From: Rosettibacter firmus
GTDB taxonomy: Bacteria > Bacteroidota > Ignavibacteria > Ignavibacteriales > Melioribacteraceae
NCBI RefSeq assembly: GCF_036860695.1
Contig: NZ_JAYKGJ010000004.1
Coordinates: 243,225-307,224, forward strand
DNA: 64,000 nucleotides
Reading direction: 5' to 3'
In this document: piece by piece, positions 26,914 through 36,239 of the stretch
Numbering within the stretch: position 1 is the stretch's first letter
Layout: each line of letters starts with the position of its first letter
Translations under genes and position numbers: made by a program
Notes under the pieces: model-generated
The model's database searches: none
What the model was told of the DNA's origin: nothing
What the model saw: only the letters and a program-made list of their open reading frames with translations

Positions 26914-27515
26914 AATAACTCCTGAAGAATGTTAATATTAAAATAAAATTTCTTTTCGTGAAGTTCTAAAATAATTTATGAGAAAAAGCATATAATTTCT
27001 AATAACTCTGTAGAAATATCATTAAAACAATGAGATTATTGTTTTTAAATAAGAATTTTAAGATAGAAAGAATACTTACAATTATTAAAAAGAAATCAAA
27101 GAATATTAATTACAAAACAAGTCAACAAAAACTAATAGTTGAAGGAGTTTAGAAGATAATCAGCTTATTAGAATAACAGGTTTATAAACTATTGAAAAGT
27201 TCAGAAGAATAAAAAATCATAAATTCAAAATAAATCAAAAATTTAAATATGATAAGAACCGAAACTTTTTTAAATAGTATTAAGATTACTTCTTCCGGTT
27301 AATGTCTTCAATTATCTCAATTTTATAGTTAATTACTATTGATTAAAATTAATGTAACACGAAAAATATTTTTACAAAAAATTAGGATATTCAATTTATT
27401 ATAACTATGTTTGTTTTAGAAAGGCAGTAGTTTTAGAAGTAGATGTAGAAGTAACCCTTCCAACGATTTTAAAGCCCTGCCAATTTTATCAAATTAAATT
27501 AAAGGAGCATCTGTT
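26914..27515. other. Gene-free region upstream of the protease operon and the cold shock gene
   Basis: This is 602 bases of AT-rich sequence between two divergent genes. It must hold the promoter of the protease pair on the left and that of the cold shock gene on the right. Cold shock genes often have long structured 5' leaders, which would fit the roughly 150 bases before 27516, but I could not identify a conserved cold box. I see no ORF, tRNA or repeat. Confidence 0.6.
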
Positions 27516-27728
27516 ATGGCAGAGCGCAAATTAGGAACCGTAAAATGGTTTAACAATTCAAAAGGTTATGGATTTATTCAACAGTCAAATGGTGAAGATG
27601 TTTTTGTTCACTTCCAGTCAATAACTGGTGATGGATATAAATCTTTATCTGAAAATGATAGGGTTGAATTTACTATTACAAAAGGTCAAAAAGGCTTACA
27701 GGCTACCGATGTAAAAGTAATTAAATAA
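27516..27728 (+). CDS. Cold shock protein, CspA family
   Basis: This 70-residue protein is a single cold shock domain. GTVKWFNNSKGYGFIQ is RNP1 with its aromatic residues, and DVFVHFQSI is RNP2. It binds single-stranded RNA and DNA and acts as an RNA chaperone. It starts behind a clear AAAGGAG site eight bases upstream of the ATG. It stands alone with its own terminator. Confidence 0.97.
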   Translation: MAERKLGTVKWFNNSKGYGFIQQSNGEDVFVHFQSITGDGYKSLSENDRVEFTITKGQKGLQATDVKVIK

Positions 27729-27742
27729 ATTTACTAACATCA

Positions 27743-27771
27743 AGCTCTCGCATTTGCGGGAGCTTTTTTAT
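27743..27771 (+). terminator. Terminator of the cold shock gene
   Basis: AGCTCTCGCA-TT-TGCGGGAGCT is a ten-pair stem with one G-T pair, followed by TTTTTTA. It starts 14 bases after the cold shock stop and is a textbook intrinsic terminator. Confidence 0.92.
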
Positions 27772-27861
27772 TCCCATCATTTAATTTCTTATATAAATAT
27801 TCAGCTTTTCTAAATTCAGCAGTAATTCAATTTTATCAATTCCACCAAAACAGATTTGGTT

Positions 27862-28440
27862 TTATCTATTTTCTAATTTTGCTTTCATCAATGCAATTGA
27901 AAGTGCATATCGAAATCTATATAGAGAATAAGTAGCACCACTTACAGCATCAACTTTCATAATATTTTGTTTTTCGAGCATCTGATTTTCGTATGAAGGA
28001 TATGCAATTGAAGGTGATGTTCCTGTTACTTTCATTTCTTCATTATATTCAATATCATTTTCTTTACCTTTTCCGCCTTTCTTAATTTCATCGTAATCTA
28101 TTTTAATAATCTTTTCGTTCTTAATTTCGATTTTTACAACGTGTTTATAATCATAAGCATCGTAAGGAGATTCTCCAGTATAAATACCATCTTTGCATCC
28201 ACTTGCATCCACTGGAATATTATTCGCTTTAATCCATTGTTCAAATAATAAATTAAGTTCTTCTGGCGAACGAGTTTCTATTAGAAAATGCATATTCTTT
28301 ACACTGGCTTTAAAAAATCGATCTGAGAGATTATAATTCTTTATTTCTTCAAGGGAATCTTTTTCAACAGTTGAGCATTTTAAAAACAAAAAGACAAATA
28401 AAATAATTTTAATCTGTGTTTTTAAAAATCGTTTAAGCAT
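27862..28440 (-). CDS. FMN-binding domain lipoprotein
   Basis: This 192-residue protein begins with a lipoprotein signal ending FVFLFLKC, so it should be anchored after processing by Lgt. The C-terminal 110 residues form an FMN_bind domain: KDGIYTGESPYDAYDYKHVVKIEIK, then VDAVSGATYS. The SGATYS segment matches the [S/T]GAT[S/T] motif in which a threonine is covalently flavinylated by ApbE in NqrC/RnfG-type proteins. No Rnf, Nqr or apbE gene is nearby. It may carry electrons at the outer face of the membrane; the partner is unknown. Its start overlaps the pseudouridine synthase gene by 19 bases. Confidence 0.88.
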   Translation of the reverse strand: MLKRFLKTQIKIILFVFLFLKCSTVEKDSLEEIKNYNLSDRFFKASVKNMHFLIETRSPEELNLLFEQWIKANNIPVDASGCKDGIYTGESPYDAYDYKHVVKIEIKNEKIIKIDYDEIKKGGKGKENDIEYNEEMKVTGTSPSIAYPSYENQMLEKQNIMKVDAVSGATYSLYRFRYALSIALMKAKLENR

Positions 28441-29093
28441 ATATTCCCCATTTTAATTTCGTTTAAAACATTTGTGAAAGATTCAGGTAATTCAGATACG
28501 ATTTTTAATTTATTTCTTTCATCTACAAAAAATTCAATTTCACTTGCGTGAAGCATTAGTCGAGAAAAATTTTTCTGAATTGAATTGTTACCATAATGCA
28601 AATCGCCTGCAATAGGATGTCCAATGCTATAAAGATGAACTCGTAATTGATGTCGTCTTCCTGTTTCTGGATGTAACTCTAATAGTGTAAATGAATTAAG
28701 TCTTTCTATTACTTTAAAATTCGTAATGCTTTGTTTTCCTTTAATTTTATCTACACCCATTCTTCCAGATCCAAATTGTCGAATTGGTTTATTAATTACA
28801 CCATAGTTCTCTTCAATTATTCCAATTACAACTGCAACATAAGTTTTACGTACTTTATAATTCATAAATTGTTCATTTAAATATTTATGTGCGTTTAAAT
28901 TTTTTGCAAATAACATCACTCCACTTACATCTTTATCGAGTCTGTGAACAACAAATAATTTTTGACCGATTAACTTTTGCAAAATCGAATGGATGTTCCG
29001 TTTAGCTGGATCACTTTCTGCAATTGAAGAAATCCCTTCTGGTTTATCAATTGCAATTATATTATTATCTTCATATAAAATTTTTAAATCCAT
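28422..29093 (-). CDS. RluA-family pseudouridine synthase
   Basis: This 223-residue protein consists of the catalytic domain only. The active-site motif is VVHRLDKDVSGVMLFAK with the catalytic aspartate in HRLDKDVSG. LLELHPETGRRHQLRVHL and HPIAGDLHYG are the other RluA landmarks. There is no S4 domain at the N-terminus, so it is nearer RluA/RluC-like single-domain members or tRNA enzymes of the TruC type. The RNA target cannot be told. It follows the membrane protein gene at 29104 by ten bases. Confidence 0.93.
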   Translation of the reverse strand: MDLKILYEDNNIIAIDKPEGISSIAESDPAKRNIHSILQKLIGQKLFVVHRLDKDVSGVMLFAKNLNAHKYLNEQFMNYKVRKTYVAVVIGIIEENYGVINKPIRQFGSGRMGVDKIKGKQSITNFKVIERLNSFTLLELHPETGRRHQLRVHLYSIGHPIAGDLHYGNNSIQKNFSRLMLHASEIEFFVDERNKLKIVSELPESFTNVLNEIKMGNICLNDF

Positions 29094-29103
29094 CTTTCTT
29101 CTT

Positions 29104-29805
29104 TCAGTTGAATTCTAATAAATAAACATCGCTGGATTCATAAGTTGTTTTTATAAAACCCATCTTTCTTAAGTACTTCTGATGTGTTTTATTGCCAGAT
29201 GTTGTAATAATTTTTTTAATATTATTTTCTTTAAAGAATTTTTGATAAACATATTTACCAATCTTAAAATCTCTATAACCAGGAATAACATAATCAAGAT
29301 TGACAAATAATGTATCTTTATCAATACTTTTAGTACAGACCAATCCTGCTGGTACAGAATTTCTAAGAACAAAAATTACTTTATCATTTTCTTTTATTTC
29401 GAATGAAAAATCGGGTACAAACTTTTTAATCTCTTTTTCGTGAAATGAAAGGAAATATTTTAAATACTCTGAGTTCGGTTCAACTTCGAGAATATCAAAA
29501 TATTCTCTGGTAGAAAAAATTTCGATGAGATAATAAATATTAACAACAGCAATAAAACCATTCACCAGAGCAACAGGATAAGCTGATATAATGATTCCAT
29601 AAACAGTAAAAATAAGTGAGCCAATTAAATTAATTATTCTCAGCTTAACAATTGCACTCATCATTAAGGAAATTGCTACAAGCACAGAAGCCAGGTAGCC
29701 AATTATCTCAACATAATTTGTATTATCAAACATAATTTTCCCATTAATATTATTAATAGAAGTTTTCGATACTAAATTTACAAAATTGATTAACGAGTTC
29801 TCCAA
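29104..29805 (-). CDS. YgjV-type membrane domain fused to an acetyltransferase-like domain
   Basis: This 233-residue protein has three or four hydrophobic stretches in residues 30-115 (EIIGYLASVLVAISLMMSAI, LRIINLIGSLIFTVYGIIIS, PVALVNGFIAVVNIYYLIEI), typical of the YgjV inner-membrane family. The rest (about 120-233) looks like a GNAT domain: VNLDYVIPGYRDFKIGKYVYQ for the acetyl-CoA loop region, and KIITTSGNKTHQKYLRKMGF for the closing helix. An alternative start 23 codons in (MFDNTNYVEIIG, 29736) is also possible. The substrate is unknown. Confidence 0.75.
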   Translation of the reverse strand: MENSLINFVNLVSKTSINNINGKIMFDNTNYVEIIGYLASVLVAISLMMSAIVKLRIINLIGSLIFTVYGIIISAYPVALVNGFIAVVNIYYLIEIFSTREYFDILEVEPNSEYLKYFLSFHEKEIKKFVPDFSFEIKENDKVIFVLRNSVPAGLVCTKSIDKDTLFVNLDYVIPGYRDFKIGKYVYQKFFKENNIKKIITTSGNKTHQKYLRKMGFIKTTYESSDVYLLEFN

Positions 29806-29838
29806 TAAAATCTTATTTTAGCAAAGTAAAAAACAATT

Positions 29839-30996
29839 ATGAAGATGAATAATTATAATAATTATCCAGTAATCAGTATAGATGAAATAATAAGACCAAC
29901 ACATTTAGTCATCGATTTAAATGTCCTTCGAGAAAATTTCAAAAGAATTAAAGAGCATGTATATCCAGCTAAAGTAATGCCTATTCTCAAAGCCAATGCA
30001 TATGGGCATGGACTTGTTCGCATTGCTCAATTAATGCAGGAATTAAAAGCAGATTATATTGGTGTTGCTGTTTTAGAAGAAGGAATTTTACTGAGAGAAA
30101 ATGGGATTACATTACCAATACTTGTACTTGGTGGTATCTGGGGAAATCAAATTCCAATTTTTTTAAAACACAATTTAACCATTACAGCTTCTTCAATCGA
30201 AAAATTAAATCAAGTAGATGAAATTGCAAATCAAATGAATGTAAAAGCTAAGGTTCATTTAAAAATTGATACTGGAATGGAAAGGATAGGCGTTCATTAT
30301 TACAATGCAAAAAAATTTTTAGATGCAGCTGTTAATATGAAAAACATAATTGTTGAAGGAATTTATTCTCATTTTGCTAATTCTGAAAAAGCAGATTTAA
30401 GTTATACAAGATTGCAGTTAGAAAGATTTCAGGAAGTAATAAATTATGCAGAAAAAATATTTGTTGAAAAACCACTTTATCATATTTCAAATTCTGGAGC
30501 TATACTTCAAATGCCAGAAGCAAATTTTGATATGGTGCGTCCTGGAATAATGTTATATGGAGTTTATCCATCTTCTGAAACAAAAAAAACAGTTGAAGTT
30601 AAACCAGCACTCACATGGAAATCAATTGTAATTTATTTTAAAGTAATAAAACCAAATCATCCAGTTGGTTATGGTTCAACCTGGCAAACTGATCATAATG
30701 TACGAGCAGTTACTGTACCTGTAGGTTATGGTGATGGTTACATGAGAAGTATGAGTCATAAAGCAGAAGTAATAATTAGAGGGAAAAGATATCCCGTAGT
30801 TGGTACAATTTCAATGGATCAAATTGTTGTAAATATTGAAAACGATAGTGCTTATAATGGTGATGAAGTAATTTTAATTGGTTCTAATGGTAATAGCAAA
30901 ATTACAGTAGAAGAACTTGCCGAGTGGGCAGGAACAATCCCTTATGAAATCCTGACGAATATTAATACAAGAGTTCCGAGAGTTTATGTAGAATAA
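29839..30996 (+). CDS. alr: Alanine racemase
   Basis: This 385-residue PLP enzyme converts L- to D-alanine for peptidoglycan. MPILKANAYGHGL carries the PLP lysine (Lys51). VEGIYSHFANSEKAD and the C-terminal VTVPVGYGDGYMRSMS with GTISMDQIVVN are the expected second-domain motifs. Length is normal. It is divergent from the YgjV-GNAT gene with only 33 bases between, so both promoters are compressed there or overlap the coding ends. Confidence 0.96.
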   Translation: MKMNNYNNYPVISIDEIIRPTHLVIDLNVLRENFKRIKEHVYPAKVMPILKANAYGHGLVRIAQLMQELKADYIGVAVLEEGILLRENGITLPILVLGGIWGNQIPIFLKHNLTITASSIEKLNQVDEIANQMNVKAKVHLKIDTGMERIGVHYYNAKKFLDAAVNMKNIIVEGIYSHFANSEKADLSYTRLQLERFQEVINYAEKIFVEKPLYHISNSGAILQMPEANFDMVRPGIMLYGVYPSSETKKTVEVKPALTWKSIVIYFKVIKPNHPVGYGSTWQTDHNVRAVTVPVGYGDGYMRSMSHKAEVIIRGKRYPVVGTISMDQIVVNIENDSAYNGDEVILIGSNGNSKITVEELAEWAGTIPYEILTNINTRVPRVYVE

Positions 30997-31009
30997 ATTA
31001 ACATTGAAT

Positions 31010-31729
31010 TTAAGCAGCCAGAAATCTCATCAATTTTCTTTTTGCCACAGGCAAAACTGTTTCGTTGAATGGGAAATCGATATCTGTTTCGAGATTATAA
31101 GTTGCTGGATTGGGAAGTTCAGGATACTTTTTAATTAAATCAAGTTTAATTGTCTCTGGTGGAATTATTGCTGGAGGTTCATGTATTGATTCCAATAATT
31201 GAGTTTTCAGTGATTTAAATGGAACATTTGATGTAACAATATTCGATAATAAAAATTTATAAATGAAAGTTGTTTTATCTGCATGAGATGGAATAAAGAA
31301 ATAACCTTCATCTTTATAAAGTGGAACAATTCCTATTTCTTTTATATTCATATTTGATTCAACAAAATCATAAATAGCTGCACCTTCTTCAACCACTTCT
31401 TTAATTTTAGGAAGAGCCCATTCAATAAAATCAAATATTTTTGATAACTTATCTTCGCTTATATTTTCTGAAGTATATTCATAAATCAAAGATTGATTTT
31501 CTAAGTCAACTCCAACAATTTTTTTTGATAACATATTTTTAAGATTATTTCTTTGTTCAAGAAGATCTCTAAGTTCATTACTTAATTCTACAAGTTCACC
31601 GAATACTGGATACAATTTATTTTTATGAAGTTGTTCTTTATAATTTTTTAGAGCTGCAAGCAATTTATATTCAGATAATTCTGAATCTTCTGCTGCAGAT
31701 ATAAAAATATCGAGTGTTAATTTTTTCAT
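31010..31729 (-). CDS. Conserved-looking hypothetical protein, 239 residues
   Basis: I do not recognise the family. It is soluble with no signal peptide. The first 65 residues are helical and charged (YKLLAALKNYKEQLHKNKLYPVFGELVELSNELRDLLEQRNNLKN). A mixed alpha/beta part follows (IKEIGIVPLYKDEGYFFIPSHADKTTFIY) and then a proline-rich tail (ELPNPATYNLETDIDFPFNETVLPVAKRKLMRFLA). It stands alone, converging on alr with a 13-base gap, so it presumably has its own promoter in 31730-31980. No functional guess is justified. Confidence 0.75.
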   Translation of the reverse strand: MKKLTLDIFISAAEDSELSEYKLLAALKNYKEQLHKNKLYPVFGELVELSNELRDLLEQRNNLKNMLSKKIVGVDLENQSLIYEYTSENISEDKLSKIFDFIEWALPKIKEVVEEGAAIYDFVESNMNIKEIGIVPLYKDEGYFFIPSHADKTTFIYKFLLSNIVTSNVPFKSLKTQLLESIHEPPAIIPPETIKLDLIKKYPELPNPATYNLETDIDFPFNETVLPVAKRKLMRFLAA

Positions 31730-31988
31730 TTTAAGTACTCTGTAATATATTTTTTGTTAACTCAAGTTTGATTTATAATCGAAATATTATTAAAAAAGTT
31801 AATTTCTTCACAAGTGGAAAAATTTTTCCATAATTAATATTAAAGTTTATAGACTATACTTTTCAATAATTTTTGAAACAAAAACAATTCTGCGGGATAA
31901 TAAAGCCACACAAAATTTTAAGATGCAGACTCATCTATAATTTATTATATTTGTTGCAGTTGAAAAAAATGTATAATAAAATGGAAGT

Positions 31989-32470
31989 AGAAGAACAGTT
32001 GATGAATCATGTTGGGCAGTTGCTCTCCGGTAATAAAATACCGGGGGGAGGAAAGTCCGAACACCGCAGAACAAGGTGCCGGGTAACGCCCGGGGGCTTG
32101 AAGACGAAAGTCTCAAGCTACGGAAAGTGCCACAGAAAAGATACCGCCTGGCCTTAGGTTTAGCTTCAGGCTTACCTAAGCCGGGTAAGGGTGAAAAGGC
32201 GAGGTAAGAGCTCACCGCTCCGGTAGTAATACCGGAGGTCTCGTGATGAACGAGATCCTGCAGAAATGCAGGACACGGCAAACCCCACCTGGTGCAAGGT
32301 CAAGCAGAAGGACTCCTGGCTATTTGCCAGGAAAAGGTTGTTCGCCTTTCAGTGCCTTCGGGTAGACCGCTAGACCACGATAGTAATATCGTGGCTAGAT
32401 AAATAACTGCCGCTCGCCTATGGCGAGTTACAGAATTCGGCTTATAGACATGGTTCATCACTGTTCTTCT
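31989..32470 (+). ncRNA. rnpB: RNase P RNA (bacterial type A)
   Basis: The conserved core is complete. GAGGAAAGTCCGAACACC appears near the 5' end (P3/P4 side). GGGTGAAAAGGCGAGGTAAG and AGCTCACCGC follow, then CCCACCTGGTGCAAGGTC (the P15 tRNA-CCA-binding region), TAGACCGCTAGACC, and ACAGAATTCGGCTTATAGAC at the 3' side of P4. The ends pair: AGAAGAACAGT at 31989 with ACTGTTCTTCT at 32470 (P1). At about 480 bases it is longer than usual because of extended helices. It lies directly in front of recJ on the same strand. Confidence 0.97.
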
Positions 32471-32481
32471 TATTAATCCTT

Positions 32482-34203
32482 ATGCAAAATAAAAGATGGA
32501 AACTCAAAGATTCTCCAGACGATAAATTAATTCTTGCTCTCGCAGATTCATTAAACATTTCTAATTCACTTGCACTTCTTCTGGTGCAAAGAGGTGTTAC
32601 AAATTATCACGAAGCTAAATTATATTTTCGACCATCCCTTGATTATCTCTACGATCCATTTCTTATGGATGGAATGCAACAGGCTTCAAATAGAATCATT
32701 AAAGCAATAACTGATAATCAAAAAATCTGTGTTTATGGAGATTATGATGTCGATGGCACCTGCTCTGCTTCTTTAATGTATCTTTTCCTTAAAGAACTCG
32801 GAGCCGATGTTCAAACTTATATACCTAATCGACTATTGGAAGGTTATGGAATTTCTATTCAGAGTATTGATTATTTAAAACAACAGGGAATTAATTTAAT
32901 TATTAGTGTCGATTGCGGTATTACAGCTGTTGAAGAAATTGAATATGCTAAATCTCTTAACATAGATACTATTGTTTGCGATCACCATCAACCAAAAGAT
33001 AAATTACCCAATGCCTATGCAATTTTAGATCCATTAAAACCTGGTGATAATTATCCATTCAAATATCTATCTGGTGCTGGTGTGGCTTTTAAACTTGCTA
33101 CTGCAATCGGAGATAAAATTGGTAAAAGGAATATGGCTCTGAAATATCTCGATCTTGTTGCCTTAGCAGGTGCAGCAGATATTGTCCCATTAATTGATGA
33201 AAATAGAATTCTTGTTAAAGAAGGTTTACAAATAATAAATACAAATCCCCGTCCAGGTATTGCTGCTCTTATAAAATGCTCGAGAATCGAACCGGGAAAT
33301 TTATCAGCTGGACAAATAGTATTTACAATTGCACCAAGAATTAATGCAGTTGGAAGATTAGGAGATGCAAATAGAGCCGTCGAACTATTTACAACTGACG
33401 ATCCTCAAAAAGCAATGGAACTTGCTCAGATCCTGGAAGATGAAAATGTAAAAAGAAGATCAATTGACGAAGCAACTTTTTCTCATGCTGTTAATTTAGT
33501 TGAATCTACTGTCGATCTTGAAAATGATTTTGGTATCGTATTGCACGATGATAACTGGCATCCAGGTGTTATTGGTATTGTAGCTTCTCGACTTGTTGAA
33601 AAGTTTAATAGACCTACAATTATGCTCACAACAATTGATGGAATTGCAAAAGGTTCTGCACGTAGCATCCCTGGCTTTAATATTTATGATGCTCTTCAAA
33701 ACTGTGAGGATTTATTATTGCAATTCGGTGGACACGAAGCAGCTGCCGGACTTGCAGTAGAAATTGATAAACTTAATTTATTCAAACAAAGATTTAATGA
33801 GGTTTTAAGACAGTGTATTAAAAAGGAAGATATTTTTCCAGAAATACTTATTGATGCAAAAATTGCTTTTTCAGAAATTACACCTAAGTTTATCCGGATT
33901 CTTGAACAATTTGCACCTTTCGGTCCAGGTAATATGAGACCAATATTTTTAAGTGAAAAAGTTGCACTTACTAATTTCCCTAAGATAGTTGGAAACAATC
34001 ATCTTGTTGCTACTTTCAAACAAAATGGAAATGATAAAGTTTTTGACGCAATTGGTTTTAATCTTGGCTTTTATGCAGATCATATTGATAAAAATAAAGA
34101 TTTAGTTGATATTGTATATACAATTGAAACTATTAATAAAGATGGAAAAGTTTTTCCTCAACTTAGAATTAAAGATATTAGATTAAACAATAATGGAAAT
34201 TAA
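32482..34203 (+). CDS. recJ: Single-stranded-DNA-specific exonuclease RecJ
   Basis: This 573-residue protein degrades single-stranded DNA 5' to 3' in recombination and mismatch repair. It contains VYGDYDVDGTCSASLM (motif I), SVDCGITA, VCDHHQPK (the DHH motif) and SGAGVAFKLA, then the DHHA1 part with GGHEAAAGLAVE. The C-terminal OB-fold-like region (GPGNMRPIF onwards) is present, so the protein is full length. It starts only 12 bases after the end of RNase P RNA, so a shared promoter is likely. It is also a distant relative of the NrN-like DHH protein in the CRISPR operon, but far larger. Confidence 0.96.
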   Translation: MQNKRWKLKDSPDDKLILALADSLNISNSLALLLVQRGVTNYHEAKLYFRPSLDYLYDPFLMDGMQQASNRIIKAITDNQKICVYGDYDVDGTCSASLMYLFLKELGADVQTYIPNRLLEGYGISIQSIDYLKQQGINLIISVDCGITAVEEIEYAKSLNIDTIVCDHHQPKDKLPNAYAILDPLKPGDNYPFKYLSGAGVAFKLATAIGDKIGKRNMALKYLDLVALAGAADIVPLIDENRILVKEGLQIINTNPRPGIAALIKCSRIEPGNLSAGQIVFTIAPRINAVGRLGDANRAVELFTTDDPQKAMELAQILEDENVKRRSIDEATFSHAVNLVESTVDLENDFGIVLHDDNWHPGVIGIVASRLVEKFNRPTIMLTTIDGIAKGSARSIPGFNIYDALQNCEDLLLQFGGHEAAAGLAVEIDKLNLFKQRFNEVLRQCIKKEDIFPEILIDAKIAFSEITPKFIRILEQFAPFGPGNMRPIFLSEKVALTNFPKIVGNNHLVATFKQNGNDKVFDAIGFNLGFYADHIDKNKDLVDIVYTIETINKDGKVFPQLRIKDIRLNNNGN

Positions 34204-34227
34204 AATAAAATTAAAGGAGATATTTAT

Positions 34228-34956
34228 ATGTCAGGACATTCAAAATGGGCTACGATTAAAAGAAAAAAAGCAGCACTCGATGCAAAGAAAGGAAAACTTT
34301 TTACAAAGTTAATTAAAGAAATAACAATAGCTGCTCGTCACGGTGGTGGTGATCCAGAAGGAAATCCTCGTCTTAGATTAGCAATCGATAATGCTAAAGC
34401 AGCTAATATGCCCGCTGAAAATATAGAGCGAGCAATCAAAAAAGCTACTGGTGAATTAGAAGGTGCTACTTATCACGAAGTTATTTATGAAGGTTATGGA
34501 CCAGGTGGTGTAGCACTTATGGTCGAAGCCGCTACAGATAACAAAAATAGAACTGTAGCAGAAATTCGTCATATCTTTTCTCGAAATGGTGGAAGTCTCG
34601 GCGAAACAAATTCTGTAGCCTGGATGTTCGAACGAAAAGGAATTATTACAGTAAAAAGAGAAGGGAAATCAGAAGATGAAATGCTTGAAATTATACTCGA
34701 TGCCGGTGCAGATGATTTACAAACAGAAGAAGATTTCTTTGAAGTAACTACATCTCTTGAGTCTTTTGAAAAAGTTAGAAAAACTCTAGCTGAGAAAAAA
34801 CTCAATATCGAAAATGCATCGCTGCAATGGGTTGCAAAAAATCTTGTATCTGTAAATGGTGAAGACGCAGAAAAGTTAATGAAACTAATTGAATCACTGG
34901 AAGATTGTGATGATGTCCAGAATGTATTTTCTAATGCTGATTTCGTTGATGCATAA
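34228..34956 (+). CDS. yebC: YebC/PmpR family protein (TACO1 type)
   Basis: This 242-residue protein has the family hallmark MSGHSKWATIKRKKAALDAKKGK at the N-terminus and RIAIDNAKAANMP-type text (RLAIDNAKAANMPAENIERAIKKA). Members act on translation of proline-rich stretches or as transcription regulators, and they often sit next to ruvC, as here (41 bases upstream of it). It follows recJ by 24 bases with a clear AAAGGAG site. Confidence 0.97.
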   Translation: MSGHSKWATIKRKKAALDAKKGKLFTKLIKEITIAARHGGGDPEGNPRLRLAIDNAKAANMPAENIERAIKKATGELEGATYHEVIYEGYGPGGVALMVEAATDNKNRTVAEIRHIFSRNGGSLGETNSVAWMFERKGIITVKREGKSEDEMLEIILDAGADDLQTEEDFFEVTTSLESFEKVRKTLAEKKLNIENASLQWVAKNLVSVNGEDAEKLMKLIESLEDCDDVQNVFSNADFVDA

Positions 34957-34997
34957 ATATTGATTTATATAAATTCTATTAACAAAAAAAATTTATA

Positions 34998-35543
34998 ATG
35001 AGAATATTAGGGGTTGACCCGGGCACAATTATTACAGGTTATGGTATTATCGACTTCGATAAAAACGAAATTAATTATATTGCTTCGGGTATTATTCAAA
35101 TACCGGCAACAAATGAATTTGGTCCTCGTTTAAAAATAATTTATGATGAGCTTTATAAAATTATAAAAAAATATAAACCCAGTGAATTTGCTTTAGAAAC
35201 AGCATTTTATGGAAAAAATGTTCAGTCTGCTCTAAAGATTGGATATGCACGTGGTGTATCATTATTAGTAGCGGTTCACAATAATCTTCAAATAAAAGAA
35301 TATTCACCGAGAGAAATAAAAAAATCAATAGTTGGAAAAGGCTCATCATCAAAAGAGCAAGTTCAATATATGATTAAAAAGTTGTGCTCAATAAAAAAAT
35401 CAAAAATGAAATTCGATGAAAGTGATGCTATTGCTGTTGCTATCTGTCACGCATTTAAGATAAAATCAAATTCAAATTCTAAAAGAAGCAAAAACTGGAA
35501 AGAATTTGTTGAATCAAATCCAGATAAAATTCTTGAATATTAA
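34998..35543 (+). CDS. ruvC: Holliday junction endonuclease RuvC
   Basis: This 181-residue protein begins MRILGVDPGTIITGYGIID, with the first catalytic aspartate at position 7. FALETAFYGKNVQSALKIGYARGV provides the glutamate and the conserved substrate-facing loop. DESDAIAVAICHA supplies the last two aspartates. It cuts four-way DNA junctions during recombination. It lies between yebC and ruvA in the common order; ruvB is not in this window. Confidence 0.97.
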   Translation: MRILGVDPGTIITGYGIIDFDKNEINYIASGIIQIPATNEFGPRLKIIYDELYKIIKKYKPSEFALETAFYGKNVQSALKIGYARGVSLLVAVHNNLQIKEYSPREIKKSIVGKGSSSKEQVQYMIKKLCSIKKSKMKFDESDAIAVAICHAFKIKSNSNSKRSKNWKEFVESNPDKILEY

Positions 35544-35555
35544 TTTATAATTTAT

Positions 35556-36140
35556 ATGATTGGCTACATAAGCGGAAAAATTATTTCAAAAAAACCAACA
35601 AAAATTATTTTAGATGTAAATGGAGTTGGATATTTAGTTAACATCTCTGTTAATACATTTGAAAAAATTGCAGATAAAGAAACAGTTTCACTCTTTACAT
35701 ATCTTAGTGTAAAAGAAGACTCACTCGATTTGTATGGCTTCTATACTTCTGCAGAAAAAGAAATGTTTGAATTATTAATAGGAGTAAGTGGAATTGGTCC
35801 AAAGACTGCTCAGAGTATTTTATCTGGACTTCAACTTGAAGATTTGAAAGAAGCAATAAAATCAGGAAATATCAATCGATTAACTTCTGCACCCGGAATT
35901 GGCAGAAAAACTGCTGAAAGAATGATTCTTGAATTAAGAGAAAAAGTTGATGGTGTTTCAGAATCAATTGATGGAACAGTTGTCAGTACTTCTATAAAAA
36001 ATGATGCTATTGCTGCACTTGTTAATCTTGGATATGGTCAGAAAATAGCTGATCGTGCTGTTCGTTCTGTAATAGATAAAAATCCGAATATTTCAATCGA
36101 AGACTTAATACGCGAAGCACTATCTTTATTGAATAATTAA
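35556..36140 (+). CDS. ruvA: Holliday junction helicase subunit RuvA
   Basis: This 194-residue protein begins MIGYISGKIISKKPTKIILDVNGVGYLV, the OB-fold of RuvA. It continues with the helix-hairpin-helix pair VSGIGPKTAQSILSG and APGIGRKTAERMILEL, and the small C-terminal domain (about 147-194) that binds RuvB. The gap to ruvC is 12 bases. Confidence 0.97.
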   Translation: MIGYISGKIISKKPTKIILDVNGVGYLVNISVNTFEKIADKETVSLFTYLSVKEDSLDLYGFYTSAEKEMFELLIGVSGIGPKTAQSILSGLQLEDLKEAIKSGNINRLTSAPGIGRKTAERMILELREKVDGVSESIDGTVVSTSIKNDAIAALVNLGYGQKIADRAVRSVIDKNPNISIEDLIREALSLLNN

Positions 36141-36239
36141 AAATTTATAAAACACTTTCGAGCAACTCTTCTAAAAAATTTAATGCTATATAATTTTTTA
36201 TCTAATGTTCCAAAACTCTTTTTTGAAACTGAATTTATA

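Noticed and set aside
31873..32281. Two readings on opposite strands before recJ
   Set aside because: Both overlap the RNase P RNA, whose structure explains the sequence.
36141..36239. Possible terminator between ruvA and proA
   Set aside because: AT-rich and convergent, but no stem of useful length could be found.
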